From Garcia nutans (lineage: Eukaryota > Streptophyta > Magnoliopsida > Malpighiales > Euphorbiaceae), in assembly GCA_947685225.1 (NCBI GenBank), contig CANTUV010000037.1, positions 25,315,001-25,379,000 of the forward strand: a stretch of 64,000 bases of DNA, given 5' to 3'. This document shows, piece by piece, positions 1 through 10,756 of this stretch. Below the pieces are notes generated by a model. It was not told the origin of the DNA and did no database searches. It was given only the letters and a program-made list of their open reading frames with translations. A program made the position numbers and the translations under genes. Position 1 is the first letter of the stretch, and every line of letters starts with the position of its first letter.

Positions 1-1588
1 ACATTACCCAATTACTTTGGGTATTTTCACAAAATATGCATATTTCACATGTTAAACAAATTAGCCATTATCAATGGCTTTTCACAATGCATTTAACACA
101 TATATGACATTACAAATGTCATAGCATATTATTCATACACAATCAATGAACCAAGTAGGTGAACACATTTTTCAACCAAAATGTGTTAAGTCCAAATGTT
201 ATGCAAATATAAACATTATATTCAAAGTTTGTACATACCTCCACTAGCAACCCAAAGCAAGCTAAAAACAACCTTCAATCCAATCTTTCTAACTTGCCCT
301 TCACCACTTGGATGAAGAAAATCAACCTCCCTCAATGCCTAAACCAAATGTGATAGCAAATAATCATTTAATATCACATTTAATGGTATTTCCAACATTA
401 AACCATAATTACACATCACTCCTACAAATTTTTAAAAATTTAGCCTTTCCTTACTTCAACATTAGAATTCCATTCTACTACAATTAAATTAGTGTTTTAA
501 GTTTATTTATATTATTAAAAATATATTTTAATACATTTAAATCATTTACATTATAAAAATACACTCTTATACACAAATTCTCAAAAATTGCATAACCTTC
601 CCCCATTGAAGGTTTTCCATTCCAACACAATCCATTACTCATTCCAAGCTTATATTAATCACTTTTAACACTAAACAACATGCTTATACAAATAAAATCA
701 CATAATTCAACCACTTTGGAAAATCACTTTTCCAAAATCCTAAATCTCCACTTCCATTCTCAAACTCCAACGCAACACCACCAAATCCAATATTTGACTT
801 TAAAATACTGGTTTATAAATAAAAAAAAAACTCATTTGGAATCAATTTGCACAATTAAAGTTCTTGTTTTCAAAACACCAAAAATCCATAACCCTAAATA
901 ATCTCTCTTCACCATTCTTTAACCAAACTCCATCATCTCTTCAATCTAACCTTAGAATCATTGTTAACTACCCAAAATAACATCATACACACCAATTCCA
1001 ACAATTATAACATACTACATAAAAATTTAAATTCTCACATAATCCAAATTTCCAAGAAATTCAAAGAAAAGAGATGGAAACTTACTAATTTTGGTTGAAA
1101 TCACCAAAAATCCACTTGAAACTTGTTAATTCCTTCAATTTATGAAGTATGGAAGAAGCAAAATCCTTGGTCTTCAAGCTCCCATGGAAGACATGTCATT
1201 GAAGAAGAAGAAGAAGAAGACTTTTAATATTATTTTCCTTTCATCTTTTTTTTAAATAATTTAATATTTAATTATTTAATTATTTTTTAATAAATTAAAA
1301 GTCCTAATTTCCCTCTTCCATTCAAAAATAATTTATTTTTGAATTATTTAATTAATTTTGAATTTATAAGATTTAATTACCAAAATACCCTTTTCTTTTA
1401 AAAAGTGTTGACTTTTATATATGTTATGTATATTTTGCATATATATCACATATATATTCCAGTTTTTCATTTAAAATCTCTTCATTTTTTATTTAAAACC
1501 ATTAATTTAATTTATCCTTTTAAATTATAATTTATTTTATCCAATTTTTCTAAAAATTAGAAATTTTCAAAAATTTTAGGATGTTACA
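1..1588 (-). repeat. 3' LTR of element A (partial)
   Basis: Nearly the same sequence as 6575-8196, ending in TGTTACA at 1582-1588 next to a polypurine tract. It carries the LTR hairpin at 160-190 in damaged form (one arm starts gtgaacac instead of cttaacac) and a shorter GAA microsatellite (about 1198-1220) than the other LTR. The small differences between the two copies show that element A is not brand new. Confidence 0.9.
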
Positions 1589-1606
1589 ATTCTCTCTCCC
1601 TAAAAC
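1589..1606 (-). other. Polypurine tract of element A
   Basis: On the minus strand the bases just before the 3' LTR read TTTTAGGGAGAGAGAAT, followed at once by TGTAACA. This is the expected position and composition of the plus-strand priming site used in reverse transcription. Confidence 0.8.
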
Positions 1607-2087
1607 AATTTTCGTCCTCGAAATTACCTGTCTTCAAGTCTGGAACAAATGAGGAAACTAACTATGCATATCCTGCTCACTTTCCCAGGTCGCCTCCTAA
1701 GTGGCATGATTCCTCCAAAGGACTTTCACAAGTGGCACCCTCTTATTCCTCAATTCTTTAACCTCTCGTGCCAAAATCGCCACTGGTTCTTCCTCGTAAG
1801 TCAGATCTGGACTCCATTGACAAGATATGCGATGGGTTAGACCTATATCTTTGAAGCATCGAGACATGGAAAACATTATTTATTCGATCCAATTCAGGCG
1901 GCAAAGCTAGTCTATAAGCCACTGGACCAACTCTCTCCAACACCTTATATGGTCCTATGAAACGAGAACTCAACTTCCCTTTGCGGCCAAATCTCAAAAT
2001 CTTCTTCCATAGTGACACATTCAGAAACACTTTATCTCCCACACTAAACTCTATGTGTCTTCTCTTTAAATCTGAATAAGATTTCTA
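1607..2087 (-). pseudogene. pol: Element A integrase C-terminal domain and chromodomain, broken
   Basis: The open part (1758-2042) encodes an integrase C-terminal barrel with the blocks GDKVFL, KGKLSSRFIGPYKVLERVG, and HVSMLQRYRSNPSHIL. A frame change then leads into a chromodomain with AILAREVKELRNKRVPLVKV and LWRNHAT, an in-frame TAG, then EATWESEQ, and a C-terminal tail resembling the usual acidic NFEDE end that abuts the polypurine tract. In the family the chromodomain targets integration to particular chromatin. Here a frameshift and a stop make it a pseudogene. Confidence 0.8.
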
Positions 2088-2545
2088 TCAGTCTAAAGCT
2101 GCTTTCAAATGACCCCGAATCACCTTCACTTTTTCCTCTGTTTCCTTAATCAAATCGGGACCAACCAATTTACCTTCTCCAATTTTATCCCAACACAAAG
2201 GTGTTCTGCATCTCCTGCCATATAAAGCCTCATAAGGAGTTATCCCAATACTCAACTGATGACTGTTGTTATAAGCAAACCCAATTAATGGCAAAATTTT
2301 GTCCCAATTCCCGGTAAAATCAATGATACAGCTCCTCAACATATCCTCCAAAATTTGTATCACTCTCTCCGACTGTCCATCTGCCTGAGGATGGAAAGCA
2401 GTACAAAAATGCAATCGAGAACCCAAAGCATCATGCAAACTCTTCCAAAACCTTGAAGTAAACCAGGGATCTCGATCCGACACCAAAGAAACTGGGACTC
2501 CATGCAACTTGACTATCTCATTGATATATAGCTCAGCCAACCTCT
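2088..2545 (-). pseudogene. pol: Element A integrase catalytic core, N-terminal part deleted
   Basis: Minus-strand reading frame beginning AELYINEIVKLHGVPVSLVSDRDPWF, the second catalytic Asp region, followed by FHPQADGQSERVIQ with the catalytic Glu, then ALYGRRCRTPLCW. The first catalytic Asp and the HHCC zinc finger are absent: the frame begins immediately after a deletion junction near 2550 where RT sequence (CEFWLDQV-FLGH in homologues) is joined to integrase. Integrase normally inserts the cDNA into host DNA; this one cannot be functional. Confidence 0.85.
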
Positions 2546-3332
2546 CATGACCAAGAAAAGCTACCTGATCGAGCTAGAACTCACACTTAGACAGCTTAGC
2601 ATACAACTGCTTCTCTCTCAGAGTCTGTAATACGATCCACAAATGTCTATCATGATCCTCCTCATTATGCGAATACACCAAGATGTCATCAATGAAGACC
2701 ACCACAAACTGATCTAAATATGGTCTGAATACCCTATTCATCAAATCCATAAAAGCTGCTGGTGCATTCGTCAATCCAAATGGCATCCCTAGAAACTCAT
2801 AATGCCCATACCTCGTGCAAAAAGTTATCTTGGGTACATCCACATCTCTGACTCTCAACTGATGGTACCCTGATCTCAGATCAATCTTAGAGAATACCGC
2901 TGGTCCCTTCAACTGATCAAAGAGATCATCTATCCGAGGAAAAGGATACTTGTTCTTGATGGTCATCTTATTCAACTGCCTATAATCAATACACAATCTC
3001 ATGGTGCCATCCTTCTTCTTCACAAAAAACACAGGCGCTCCCCGCAGGGACACACTAGGGCGGATAAACATTTTATCCAATAACTCCTGCAACTGCACCT
3101 TCAACTCTCTCAACTCAGCAAGTGCCATCCGATAAGGGGTAATAGAGATAGGAGTGGTACCAGGCAATAAATCGATACCAAACTCCACTTCTCGCTCAGG
3201 AGGTACCCCTCGCAACTCATTAGGGAAAACATCTGGAAACTCGGCAACTGTGGGTATACTTTCAAGAAGGGATCCCACTACTCTAGTATCTACAACATGA
3301 GCAAGATAAGCGTCACATCCCTTCCGAATCAT
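2546..3332 (-). pseudogene. pol: Element A reverse transcriptase (palm region), truncated at RNase H
   Basis: About 250 codons of Ty3/Gypsy RT. Visible motifs are FVKKKDGTMRLCIDYRQLN, YPFPRIDDLFDQL, FSKIDLRSGYHQLRV, the EFLGMPFGLTNAPAAF block and the catalytic FIDD in VVVFIDDILVYS, so the polymerase active site is intact. The frame ends at AKLSKCEF, followed by a stop and the deletion that removed the rest of RT, all RNase H and the start of integrase. Upstream it continues from protease through SAGRMIRKGCDAYLA with at least one stop. Confidence 0.9.
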
Positions 3333-3765
3333 TCTCCCAGCTGAAACAACTTAAACAAACATAGATGAAAGATACCTTTGCTCACCAGATACCATCACTT
3401 GTTCTTAAAGTAACACATTTCTTCTGACAGTCTACCATAGCCCCATGCTTGGATAACCAATCCATGCCCAAAATCAGATCATATTCCTTGAAAGGCATCT
3501 CAATCAGGTCACCGAGAAACTCCTCATCCTAAACAACAACTGGACTATCTCGGTGCACCATGCTCACCACAATACTATGCCCTAAAGGATTTGTCACCAA
3601 GACATCAAGTCCTAGGGACTCATAATGCAATTCAGTCACAGGCAAGACAGATGCACTTATGTATGAATGCGTAGATCCAGGATCTAATAGAGCAAGGACT
3701 AAAATACAAAATAAAGAAAATGTACCCACAATGATGATAGAAGTATCCGGCTGCCTCTGCATCAC
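3333..3765 (-). pseudogene. pol: Element A aspartic protease
   Basis: Minus-strand frame with LALLDPGSTHSYISAS, matching the retropepsin active site (D-S/T/P-G) and the THSYIS block typical of this clade, then LVTNPLGHSIVVS. Beyond a stop near 3530 the sequence continues as a degraded DLIEMP...DLILGMDWLSKHGA block, the second conserved protease motif. The enzyme would cleave the gag-pol polyprotein. Confidence 0.8.
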
Positions 3766-5004
3766 ATAAACTTGCTGAGATGGCCCAGCCTCATCTGGCC
3801 TACTGCCTCCGGATGTAGAGCCTCCTCTCTAACTAAACCCAGGGTGACCACCTCTACTAAAACCTCTGCCACCACGACCCCCTCTAACACTGGGTTGAGA
3901 AGATGCAGTATCTGCCTGCCTAACCTCTGGTGGCTCGGGATAATCTCTGATAAAATGGTATGATGACCCACATCTAAAACACACTCCCGAAGCACCTCTC
4001 CACCAGCAAACACCTTCGTGTACTCTACCATAATGAATGCAAGTAGGTGAAGTAGGTCTCTGAGCCACTAGAGTCGGAGCACTAGCCACTGAAACTGCAG
4101 GTCTCTGTCTCTACTGCTGTATTGACCAGCCAAACTGCCCCTGACTCCTACTAAACCTCTAAAAATGTCCCCCTCGGCCTCTCTTCACTGATGAAGACCC
4201 TGCCTCACTCTAGGGTCTCCTAACTCTTGTCTCCTCAACCCTTGCAGCTGCTCCAAGACTCTGTGCCCTCTCAACACTCCTGGCAGCTGCAACTAACTGG
4301 GAGAAATCCTAATATTGGGAGCCTGCGATGATGCACATGATAGAGGGTCTCAGTCCCTCCTCAAACCTCTTACACCTGTCAAACTCGTCAGAAATGATCC
4401 CACCAGCATAGTGACTCAACCGGATAAACTCGATCTCATACTCGGTCACTATCCTGGTATCCTGTCTCAGACTCAGGAACTCCATCTTCTTTGCATCTTT
4501 ATACTCTCTCAGAGTATACTTCTGCTCAAATTCCTATAGGAAATCATCATAGGTCAGGACTAGTGGGTCATCCAGAGCATGTGGAACCATCTTCCACCAA
4601 TCATATGTATCTCTCTGCAGAAGAGATCTGGCATAATCAAACTTCTCTTCTGGACTAGCCTATAACTAAATAAATATCCTCTGAACTCGGTCTAACCACT
4701 ACTCTGCTACAGCAGGGTCTGTAGTACCAACAAAGTCTTCAGCCCCATACTTTCTCAATTTATCATACTGCCTCACCGGCAACTGTGGCTGCAGTTGTGG
4801 CTGTGGCGGCTGCAGAACTGGAGCCTGCCTCAACAACTCTACCATATGCCATACCCAGCTAGGCGGAATCTCATCAGCTGCTGGTCTCATAGGCACAGAA
4901 ACAGATGCCTCACCAGCAGATACAACTCTAGCTCCATCTCTACCCTCATCTAGAGTCACACTCTCTACACTACCCTCAGCAGCCTGATGCGGCTGAGACG
5001 CCAT
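3766..5004 (-). pseudogene. gag: Element A gag, degraded
   Basis: The putative start ATG at 5004 gives MASQPHQAAEGSVESV and continues through a Gln/Pro-rich segment to RQYDKLRKYGAEDFVGTTDP, the usual entry to the capsid domain. The region 4090-4698 is capsid-like but full of stops. A zinc-knuckle part follows at 3829-4089 with CFRCGSSYHFIRDYP (last Cys replaced by Tyr) and a Gly/Arg-rich RGGRGGRGFSRGG tail leading into protease. Gag would package the RNA. The start was chosen because it follows the primer site by about 150 bp and is matched by element B. Confidence 0.72.
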
Positions 5005-5155
5005 AACTACCTATATCTGCAAATAAAGCAGAAAATATTATATCAGAGATCAGAAACTGCCAATGCCAATGCATGTATTACAATTACAAACTATTTTTCA
5101 AATCCCCCATTTTCTCTCTCAATCATCCCACCTAGGTCGAGAACCTCAAACCTAG

Positions 5156-5167
5156 GCTCTGATACCA
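5156..5167 (-). other. Primer binding site of element A (initiator Met tRNA)
   Basis: Minus strand reads TGGTATCAGAGC, the standard plant retroelement site complementary to the 3' end of initiator tRNA-Met. It lies 7 bp from the LTR edge at 5175. The leader 5005-5155 between it and gag shows nothing else. Confidence 0.92.
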
Positions 5168-6013
5168 AAACAAATGTAATACCCTTATACCCTATATACG
5201 TACAATACATATTTTCAGCATATGTAAAATACGCATATACTGTACAAAAATGTCACAGACCGATTTAATAAAAAAATTTCACATTTCCAATTTAAAATTT
5301 CAAATTCTAAATATATAAAAATTAAGTAGAATATAAATATTCTTTACTTGTTATAAGAACCCAAAATAAATAATATATATAAAAATCTCTGGAAAAAATT
5401 CGCCAGAGTTTTGTTTGTATTTTGGATATCCCAAAATTTATCAAAACATAACCTGCAAAAAGAAAACACTCCCAAATAATTTCCAACCACCATCTCAACC
5501 ATACTTCTCAATTTTACCAAGTTTCTCAAACATTTATACATATAGATATATATAATTTAAAACACACTTACTCACCCATTTCAAATACATTGACCCAAAC
5601 ATTCTTTATAATATACAATACGTAAAATCCAAAACATAATATATTATGCATAAAACTCAAAATGTACAATAACGTAAAAATATATACATGTTACTGTTAG
5701 TGTTTCTGATCTCGATAGCAAGTCAACAAGCTCAACTACAAGTCTACACCCGACCTGGTCTAGAAGAACTCTCTGGCTCAGCTGGGTCTACCCTGTCACC
5801 TGCGCGATGGAAACAATCACGCTAAGCCGAAGCCTAGTGGTACAAACTTTGATAATAACAATATAACTCAATGCAATACAAAATGCACAATGCATATAGA
5901 TGTCACATCAATCCACATTCATATATTTTTCAAATATTTCATAAGCACAACTCATAACATTATATTACTCAATTGTATCATAATTCATAATTCACATTAA
6001 AACAAAGACAAGC

Positions 6014-6348
6014 ATGGGCCCAAAAAGGATCTAATATGCTATTCAAATTTCAGAGTTACTGCTTTGGTCCATAATGACACCATGTGTCTAGCCCCATAGG
6101 CAATATATCCATGGATAATGTAACAGCCCTAATCTCTTGGACCTCAACCCGGCTAGACCCTTAGGCCCAGTATCTTGGTCCTCAACCCGGCTAGACTGCT
6201 ACATTTTTTGAGGCTTACAACCCAGTCTTTTCACCCGCAAAAACATCATATTTATCAGCTGGCCTGGCTTACGACCCAGTCTTTTCACCATTCTAGCGTA
6301 TAACACATAGGCAATTATAGGCATGCCGCCAAACCCAGAACTCTGAAA
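6014..6348. repeat. LTR module of element A: inverted repeat flanking short tandem repeats
   Basis: GGGCCCA near 6017 is followed by TTTCAGAGTT (6048-6057). Duplicated short units come next (two copies of a CTC AACCCGGCTAGAC block at about 6146-6200, and two of a CCCAGTCTTTTCAC block at about 6218-6290), then the palindrome GGCATGCC and AACTCTGAAA (6339-6348), the reverse complement of the first 10-mer. The same order of parts is seen in element D and, damaged, in element B. Confidence 0.75.
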
Positions 6349-6732
6349 ATTGAGTAACATACTAGGCACACAATTTATTCATATTTCTCACTATCAATCT
6401 CTTTCACTTTGTCACATATTCAATCTAGTCACATTGCCTTATTTTCACATTTTTTTTTCTCAATTTTCACATTTTTCACATCTTTCTCATTTTTCTCACT
6501 TTTCTCATTTTTCTCATTTTTATCAATATCAATTCATTTCATTATTACACATATCTCACTTTTGCATTGACAACACATTACCCAATTACTTTGGGTATTT
6601 TCACATAATATGCATATTTCACATGTTACACAAATTAGCCATTTTTAATGGCTTTTCACAATGCATTTAACACATATATGACATTACAAATGTCATAGCA
6701 TATTATTCATACACAATCAATGAACCAAGTAG

Positions 6733-6764
6733 CTTAACACATTTTTCAACCAAAATGTGTTAAG
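6733..6764. other. Conserved LTR hairpin, element A
   Basis: Perfect 13-bp arms CTTAACACATTTT and AAAATGTGTTAAG around the 6-nt loop TCAACC. On the transcribed (minus) strand it lies about 42 nt downstream of GAGGTATGTA, which looks like a 5' splice site. Comparable hairpins with 6-nt loops occur in elements B and D. Confidence 0.85.
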
Positions 6765-7773
6765 TCCAAATGTTATGCAAATATAAACATTATATTCAAA
6801 GTTTGTACATACCTCCACTAGCAACCCAAAGCAAGCTAAAAACAACCTTCAATCCAATCTTTCTAACTTGCCCTTCACCACTTGGATGAAGCAAATCAAC
6901 CTCCCTCAATGCCTAAACCAAATGTGATAGAAAATAATCATTTAGTATCACATTTAATGGCATTTCCAACATTAAACCATAATTACACATCACTCCTACA
7001 AATTTTTAAAAATTTAGCCTTTCCTTACTTCAACATTAGAATTCCATTCTACTACAATTAAATTAGTGTTTTAAGTTTATTTATATTATTAAAAATATAT
7101 TTTAATAAATTTAAATCATTTACATTATAAAAATACACTCTTATACACAAAATCTCAAAAATGGCATAACCTTCCCCCATTGAAGGTTTTCCATTCCAAC
7201 ACAATCCATTACTCATTCCAAGCTTATATTCATAACTTTTAACACTAAACAACATGCTTAAACAAATAAAATCACATAATTCAACAACTTTGGAAAATCA
7301 CTTTTCCAAAACCCTAAATCTCCACTTCCATTCTCAAACTCTAACCCAACACCACCAAATCCATTATTTGACTTTAAAATACTTGTTTATGAGTCAAAAC
7401 AACTCATTTGGAATCAATTTACACAATTAAAGTTCATGTTTTCAAAACCCCAAAAATTCATAACCCTAAATTCTCTCTCTTCACCATTCTTTAACCAAAC
7501 TCCATCATCTCTTCAATCTAACCTTAGAATAATTGTTAACTACCCAAAATAAAATCATACACACCAATTCCAACAATTATAACATACTAAATAAAAATTC
7601 AAATTCTCACATAATCCAAATTTCCAAGAAATTCAAAGAAAAGAGATGGAAACTTACTAATTTTGGTGGCAATCACCAAAAATCCACTTGAAACTTGTTA
7701 ATTCTTTCAATTTATGGAGTATGGAAGAAGAAAAATCCTTGGTCTTCAAGCTCCCATGGAAGACACATCCTTG

Positions 7774-7807
7774 AAGAAGAAGAAGAAGAAGAAGAAGAAG
7801 AAGAAGA
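7774..7807. repeat. GAA/AAG microsatellite in LTR of element A
   Basis: About eleven AAG triplets in a row. The other LTR has fewer (about 1198-1220), so the tract has changed length since insertion. Confidence 0.9.
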
Positions 7808-8019
7808 CTTTTAATATTATTTTCCTTTCATCTTTTTTTAACCACACATATATATATTAAAATAATTTAATATTTAATATTTAATTATTTTTTAATAAAT
7901 TAAAAGTTCTAATTTCCCTCTTCCATTCAAAAATAATTTATTTTTGAATTATTTTATTAATTTTGAATTTATAAGATTTAATTACCAAAATACCCTTTTC
8001 TTTTAAAAAGTGTCGACTT

Positions 8020-8027
8020 TTTATATA
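8020..8027 (-). promoter_or_regulatory. Possible TATA box of element A LTR
   Basis: Minus strand TATATAAA roughly 170 bp inside the LTR, directly followed by an AAAAGTCGAC stretch that has counterparts in the LTRs of A and B. Position fits a U3 promoter, but the surroundings are so AT-rich that the call is tentative. Confidence 0.35.
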
Positions 8028-8196
8028 TTATGTATATTTTGCATATATATCATATATATATATATTCCACTTTTTCTTTTAAAATCCCTTCATTTTTTAT
8101 TTAAAACCATTAATTTAATTTATCATTTTAAATTATAATTTATTTTATCCAATTTTTCTAAAAATTAGAAATTTTCAAAAATTTTAGGATGTTACA

Positions 8197-8343
8197 ACTA
8201 ATATTACTTTTTTTTAATAAAAATTATAAATTATAAATAATAAATACTAAAATAGATATTATTTAATTAAAATATCACAAAAATTATTTTGGACTATATA
8301 AAAAAATATCAGATCAAACTGGGTCAAAAATTAAGGGTCTACA
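8197..8343 (-). mobile_element. Element E: start of a Tat LTR, minus strand, interrupted by element A
   Basis: Read on the minus strand from 8343 it begins TGTAGACCCTTAATTTTTGA, the LTR start shared by elements G, I and J, and continues through the AT-rich beginning of that LTR until element A interrupts it. The remainder should lie beyond element A, left of the window. It joins Athila pol sequence directly at 8344; gtaag at 8344-8348 is the likely target duplication. Confidence 0.82.
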
Positions 8344-9075
8344 GTAAGATTACATACAATACACCTTTCAAGAACTAGAGTCAACTTTTGCAAACAATCA
8401 TCAAAGGAATTACCAAAAATAAAAAAATCGTCCATAAATACCTTAATGCACTTGTCCAACATATCAGAAAATATGGAAAGCATACATTTTTGAAATGTTC
8501 CCGGTGCATTACAAAGTCCTAATTGCATCCTCCAAAATTTAAATGTCCCAAAAGGACAAGTAAAGGTAGTCTTTGGTTGATCTTCCAGTGCTATCGGGAC
8601 TTGGTAGTAACCTGAAAGACAATCAAGAAAATAGTAAAAAGCGTGTCCAGATAACCTATCAAGCATTTGATCAATAAATGGCAAAGGAAAGTTATCTTTC
8701 TTGGTGACATTATTTAATTTTCTATAATCTATGCACATTCGCCACACAGTTTGTGTTCGTGTGGGTACCAACTCTCCTTTCTCATTCTGGACCTATGTCA
8801 AACCTGCTTTCTTAGGCACAACATGAACGGGACTAACCCATTCACTATCAGCGATAGGGTAAATTACCCCTTCATCAAGTAGTTTAAGGACCTCTTTTTT
8901 GACAACTTAGCTCATATTATGGTTTAGCCCCTTCCTCTAAAACTATCTTATGCATGCACATAGAGGGACTAATACCCTTAATATTACTCAACCCCCAATC
9001 TATAGCTTTCTTGAATTTTTTTCAACATTTTTACAAGCTTATCTTCTTCCTCACTAGTAAGGGTAGCAAAAATTA
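8344..9075 (-). pseudogene. pol: Element F (Athila) reverse transcriptase, truncated
   Basis: The open part runs 8771 down to 8344: WRMCIDYRKLNNVTKKDNF, PLPFIDQMLDRLSGH, FYYFLDCLSGYYQVPIA, TTFTCPFGTFKF, LGLCNAPGTFQKCM and the catalytic FMDD in KVFMDDFFIFGNS. The usual LDGYSGYNQ block has become LDCLSGYYQ. Upstream, 8772-9075 keeps recognisable pieces in shifting frames (AIDWGLSNIKGISPSMCMHK; ADSEWVSPVHVVPKK), so it is frameshifted. The last codons before 8344 belong to the Tat LTR, a chance fusion made by that insertion. Confidence 0.85.
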
Positions 9076-9978
9076 TCACTGGTTCAGAGTTACTGGTTCA
9101 AAGTTATTCTCCCCAAGAAAAATATATTTCAAATGCTTGAGGAGTTCTTTAAGTTCAACCCCTTGTTGTTGAATTTTCTCTTCTTCAACTTCGAATTCCT
9201 TCTCAACATTCTCATCGCCCAACATGGAATTGCCTTCTTTACTCTCCTCATTTGAATCCTCGACTCCTTCCTGCAATTTTATAGCCCTTTCTAGCTTTTC
9301 TTCACCATTATCCTGCAAGAAAACTACTTTAACAGCATTATCAGTAAAATCAATGAAAGAACAGTCTTCATATAAAGCAGTAGTGGGAATAGGGGAAGTG
9401 TTAAAAATTAAAAATTCTACAGTTTGTCCCAAAACAGTCATAGTCAATTTTCCATTTTTAACATCAATTAAAGTGTTAGTTGTGGCCATAAAAGGCCTCT
9501 CTAACAAAATTGTATGCTCAAAATCCCTTAGGATTTCTCCCCCGATGTCTACGACAATGAAATCAATGGGTATAATCAAACCACCTACCTTAACTAGAAT
9601 ATCTTCTACAATTCCCTTAGGGTATCTAAGAGTTCTATTAGCAAGTTGCAAAACCATTTTAGTTGGTTTGAGTTCCCCTAGCTCTAGTTTCAAGTAAACT
9701 GAGTATGGCATCAAATTAATTCTAGCTCTAAGATCACACATGCCAATGGTTTCTTTCCCATTCCCCATAGAGATTCTAACTATAAAGCTTCCAGGATCTT
9801 TTAACTTAGGATGTAACTTATGTTGTAAAACAGCACTTGTTACTTTTGAGACTATCACCTTCTCATCCAACTCATACCTTTTCTTCTTAGTGTTTAGCTT
9901 TTTAAAGAATTTGGAATAAGATGGCATATTTTTTATCACCTCGAAATAGGGTAGGTTATTACTTACCTTCAAAAGCAT
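9076..9978 (-). pseudogene. pol: Element F (Athila) aspartic protease region
   Basis: A 300-codon open frame. It contains DPGSFIVRISMGNG, then MCDLRARINLMPYSVYLKL, where the family normally has CDLGAS; the catalytic Asp is kept but the following Gly is Arg, so the enzyme is probably dead. Next come LQLANRTLRYPKGIVEDILV and IDFIVVDIGG, then LLERPFMATTNTLIDVKNG. The C-terminal third is acidic (Glu-rich) linker towards RT. The protease would mature gag and pol. Confidence 0.8.
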
Positions 9979-10756
9979 GTTATAAATTTTAGAAAATTGC
10001 TTATCATGCTTTTCATTTTTTTAACCTACTGGGAAAAGGAATTGGCGGTCTGTATGGATTTGGAGATTTGTGCAGCTTGGGTGCAATGGATGCCTCCTCA
10101 TTATCCTCTTGAGGCTCATTTGGTTGAGCTTTGCCTTCTCGCATTTCCTCACCATTCTCTTGCATTATACCTGCATCCAAAAAATTATCAATATTATTAT
10201 CACTGATTTTGTTGTAAAGTCTCTTACCACTTCTTAGAATAGTGATTGCTTTGGCCTGCTCCGGTTGGCTTGGAAATTTCACTTTTTGATTGGCTTGAAG
10301 TTTATTAGCCAATTGACCCACTTGAGTTTCTACCTTCTTAAGTGATGCTTCCACATAGTCAAACCGCTTGTTGTTCACTTCTTGATTTTGAGTGCTTACT
10401 TGAATGAAAGCATTCAAATTGTCTTCAAATGAAGGTTTCTTAACTTGCTCTTGGTTTGAGGTTTGCCCTTGAAATTGTGTACCTCTTTGATAAGGTTGGA
10501 AAGGTTGTTGAGGAGAAGCAAGTTGTTGATTCTTCCATGAAAAATTAGGGTGATTCCTCCAACCGGGGTTATAAGAATTTGAGTATGGGTCATTCCTACC
10601 CCTTTGCTGGAACCCTTCAAAAGCACAAGCTTGTTCTTGCCCTTCTTGGAATGGATCAAAACATGAGGGGCACTCATTTGTTTGATGGCCTACAAGACCG
10701 CATGATGCGTACGACTCTTGGCTTGGTCCATGCAAGTTTCCTCTAGCATTCAACAA
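9979..10756 (-). pseudogene. gag: Element F (Athila) gag C-terminal part with zinc knuckle
   Basis: Near the N-terminus is CASCGLVGHQTNECPS, a CCHC knuckle of C-X2-C-X4-H-X4-C form. A Gln/Asn-rich low-complexity segment follows, then VGQLANKLQANQKVKFPSQP and a block close to the Athila AITLRSGKRL signature (AITILRSGKRLYN). An acidic tail leads towards the protease, separated by a frame change near 10000. The knuckle binds genomic RNA. Confidence 0.8.

Larger units (their letters stand above)
1..8196 (-). mobile_element. Element A: Tekay/Del-like Ty3-Gypsy retrotransposon, 3' LTR cut by window edge
   Basis: Minus-strand LTR retrotransposon. The order on the minus strand is 5' LTR (5175-8196), primer site, gag, protease, RT, integrase with chromodomain, polypurine tract and 3' LTR (1588 down to 1, truncated by the window). 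Position 1 matches position 6575 of the right LTR and 1588 matches 8196. The internal region is about 3.6 kb because roughly 1.25 kb (end of RT, RNase H, start of integrase) is missing near 2550 compared with element B. Chromodomain, Met-tRNA primer site and about 3 kb LTRs fit the Tekay/Del chromovirus clade. It is inserted in Tat LTR fragment E; the 5 bp after it, actaa at 8197-8201, would be one target duplication, with its partner outside the window. Confidence 0.88.
5175..8196 (-). repeat. 5' LTR of element A (about 3.0 kb)
   Basis: Bounded by TGTAATA at 5175 and TGTTACA ending at 8196, with primer site on one side and foreign Tat sequence on the other. Contains, in transcription order, a possible TATA box near 8027-8020, a GAA microsatellite, a splice-donor-like GAGGTATGTA (about 6806-6814), a 13-bp-arm hairpin (6733-6764), short pyrimidine repeats (about 6450-6530) and a tandem-repeat module (6014-6348). 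Other stretches are AT-rich and without visible features. Confidence 0.92.

Noticed and set aside
9224..9697. 157-codon plus-strand frame
   Set aside because: Shadow of the Athila protease on the opposite strand.
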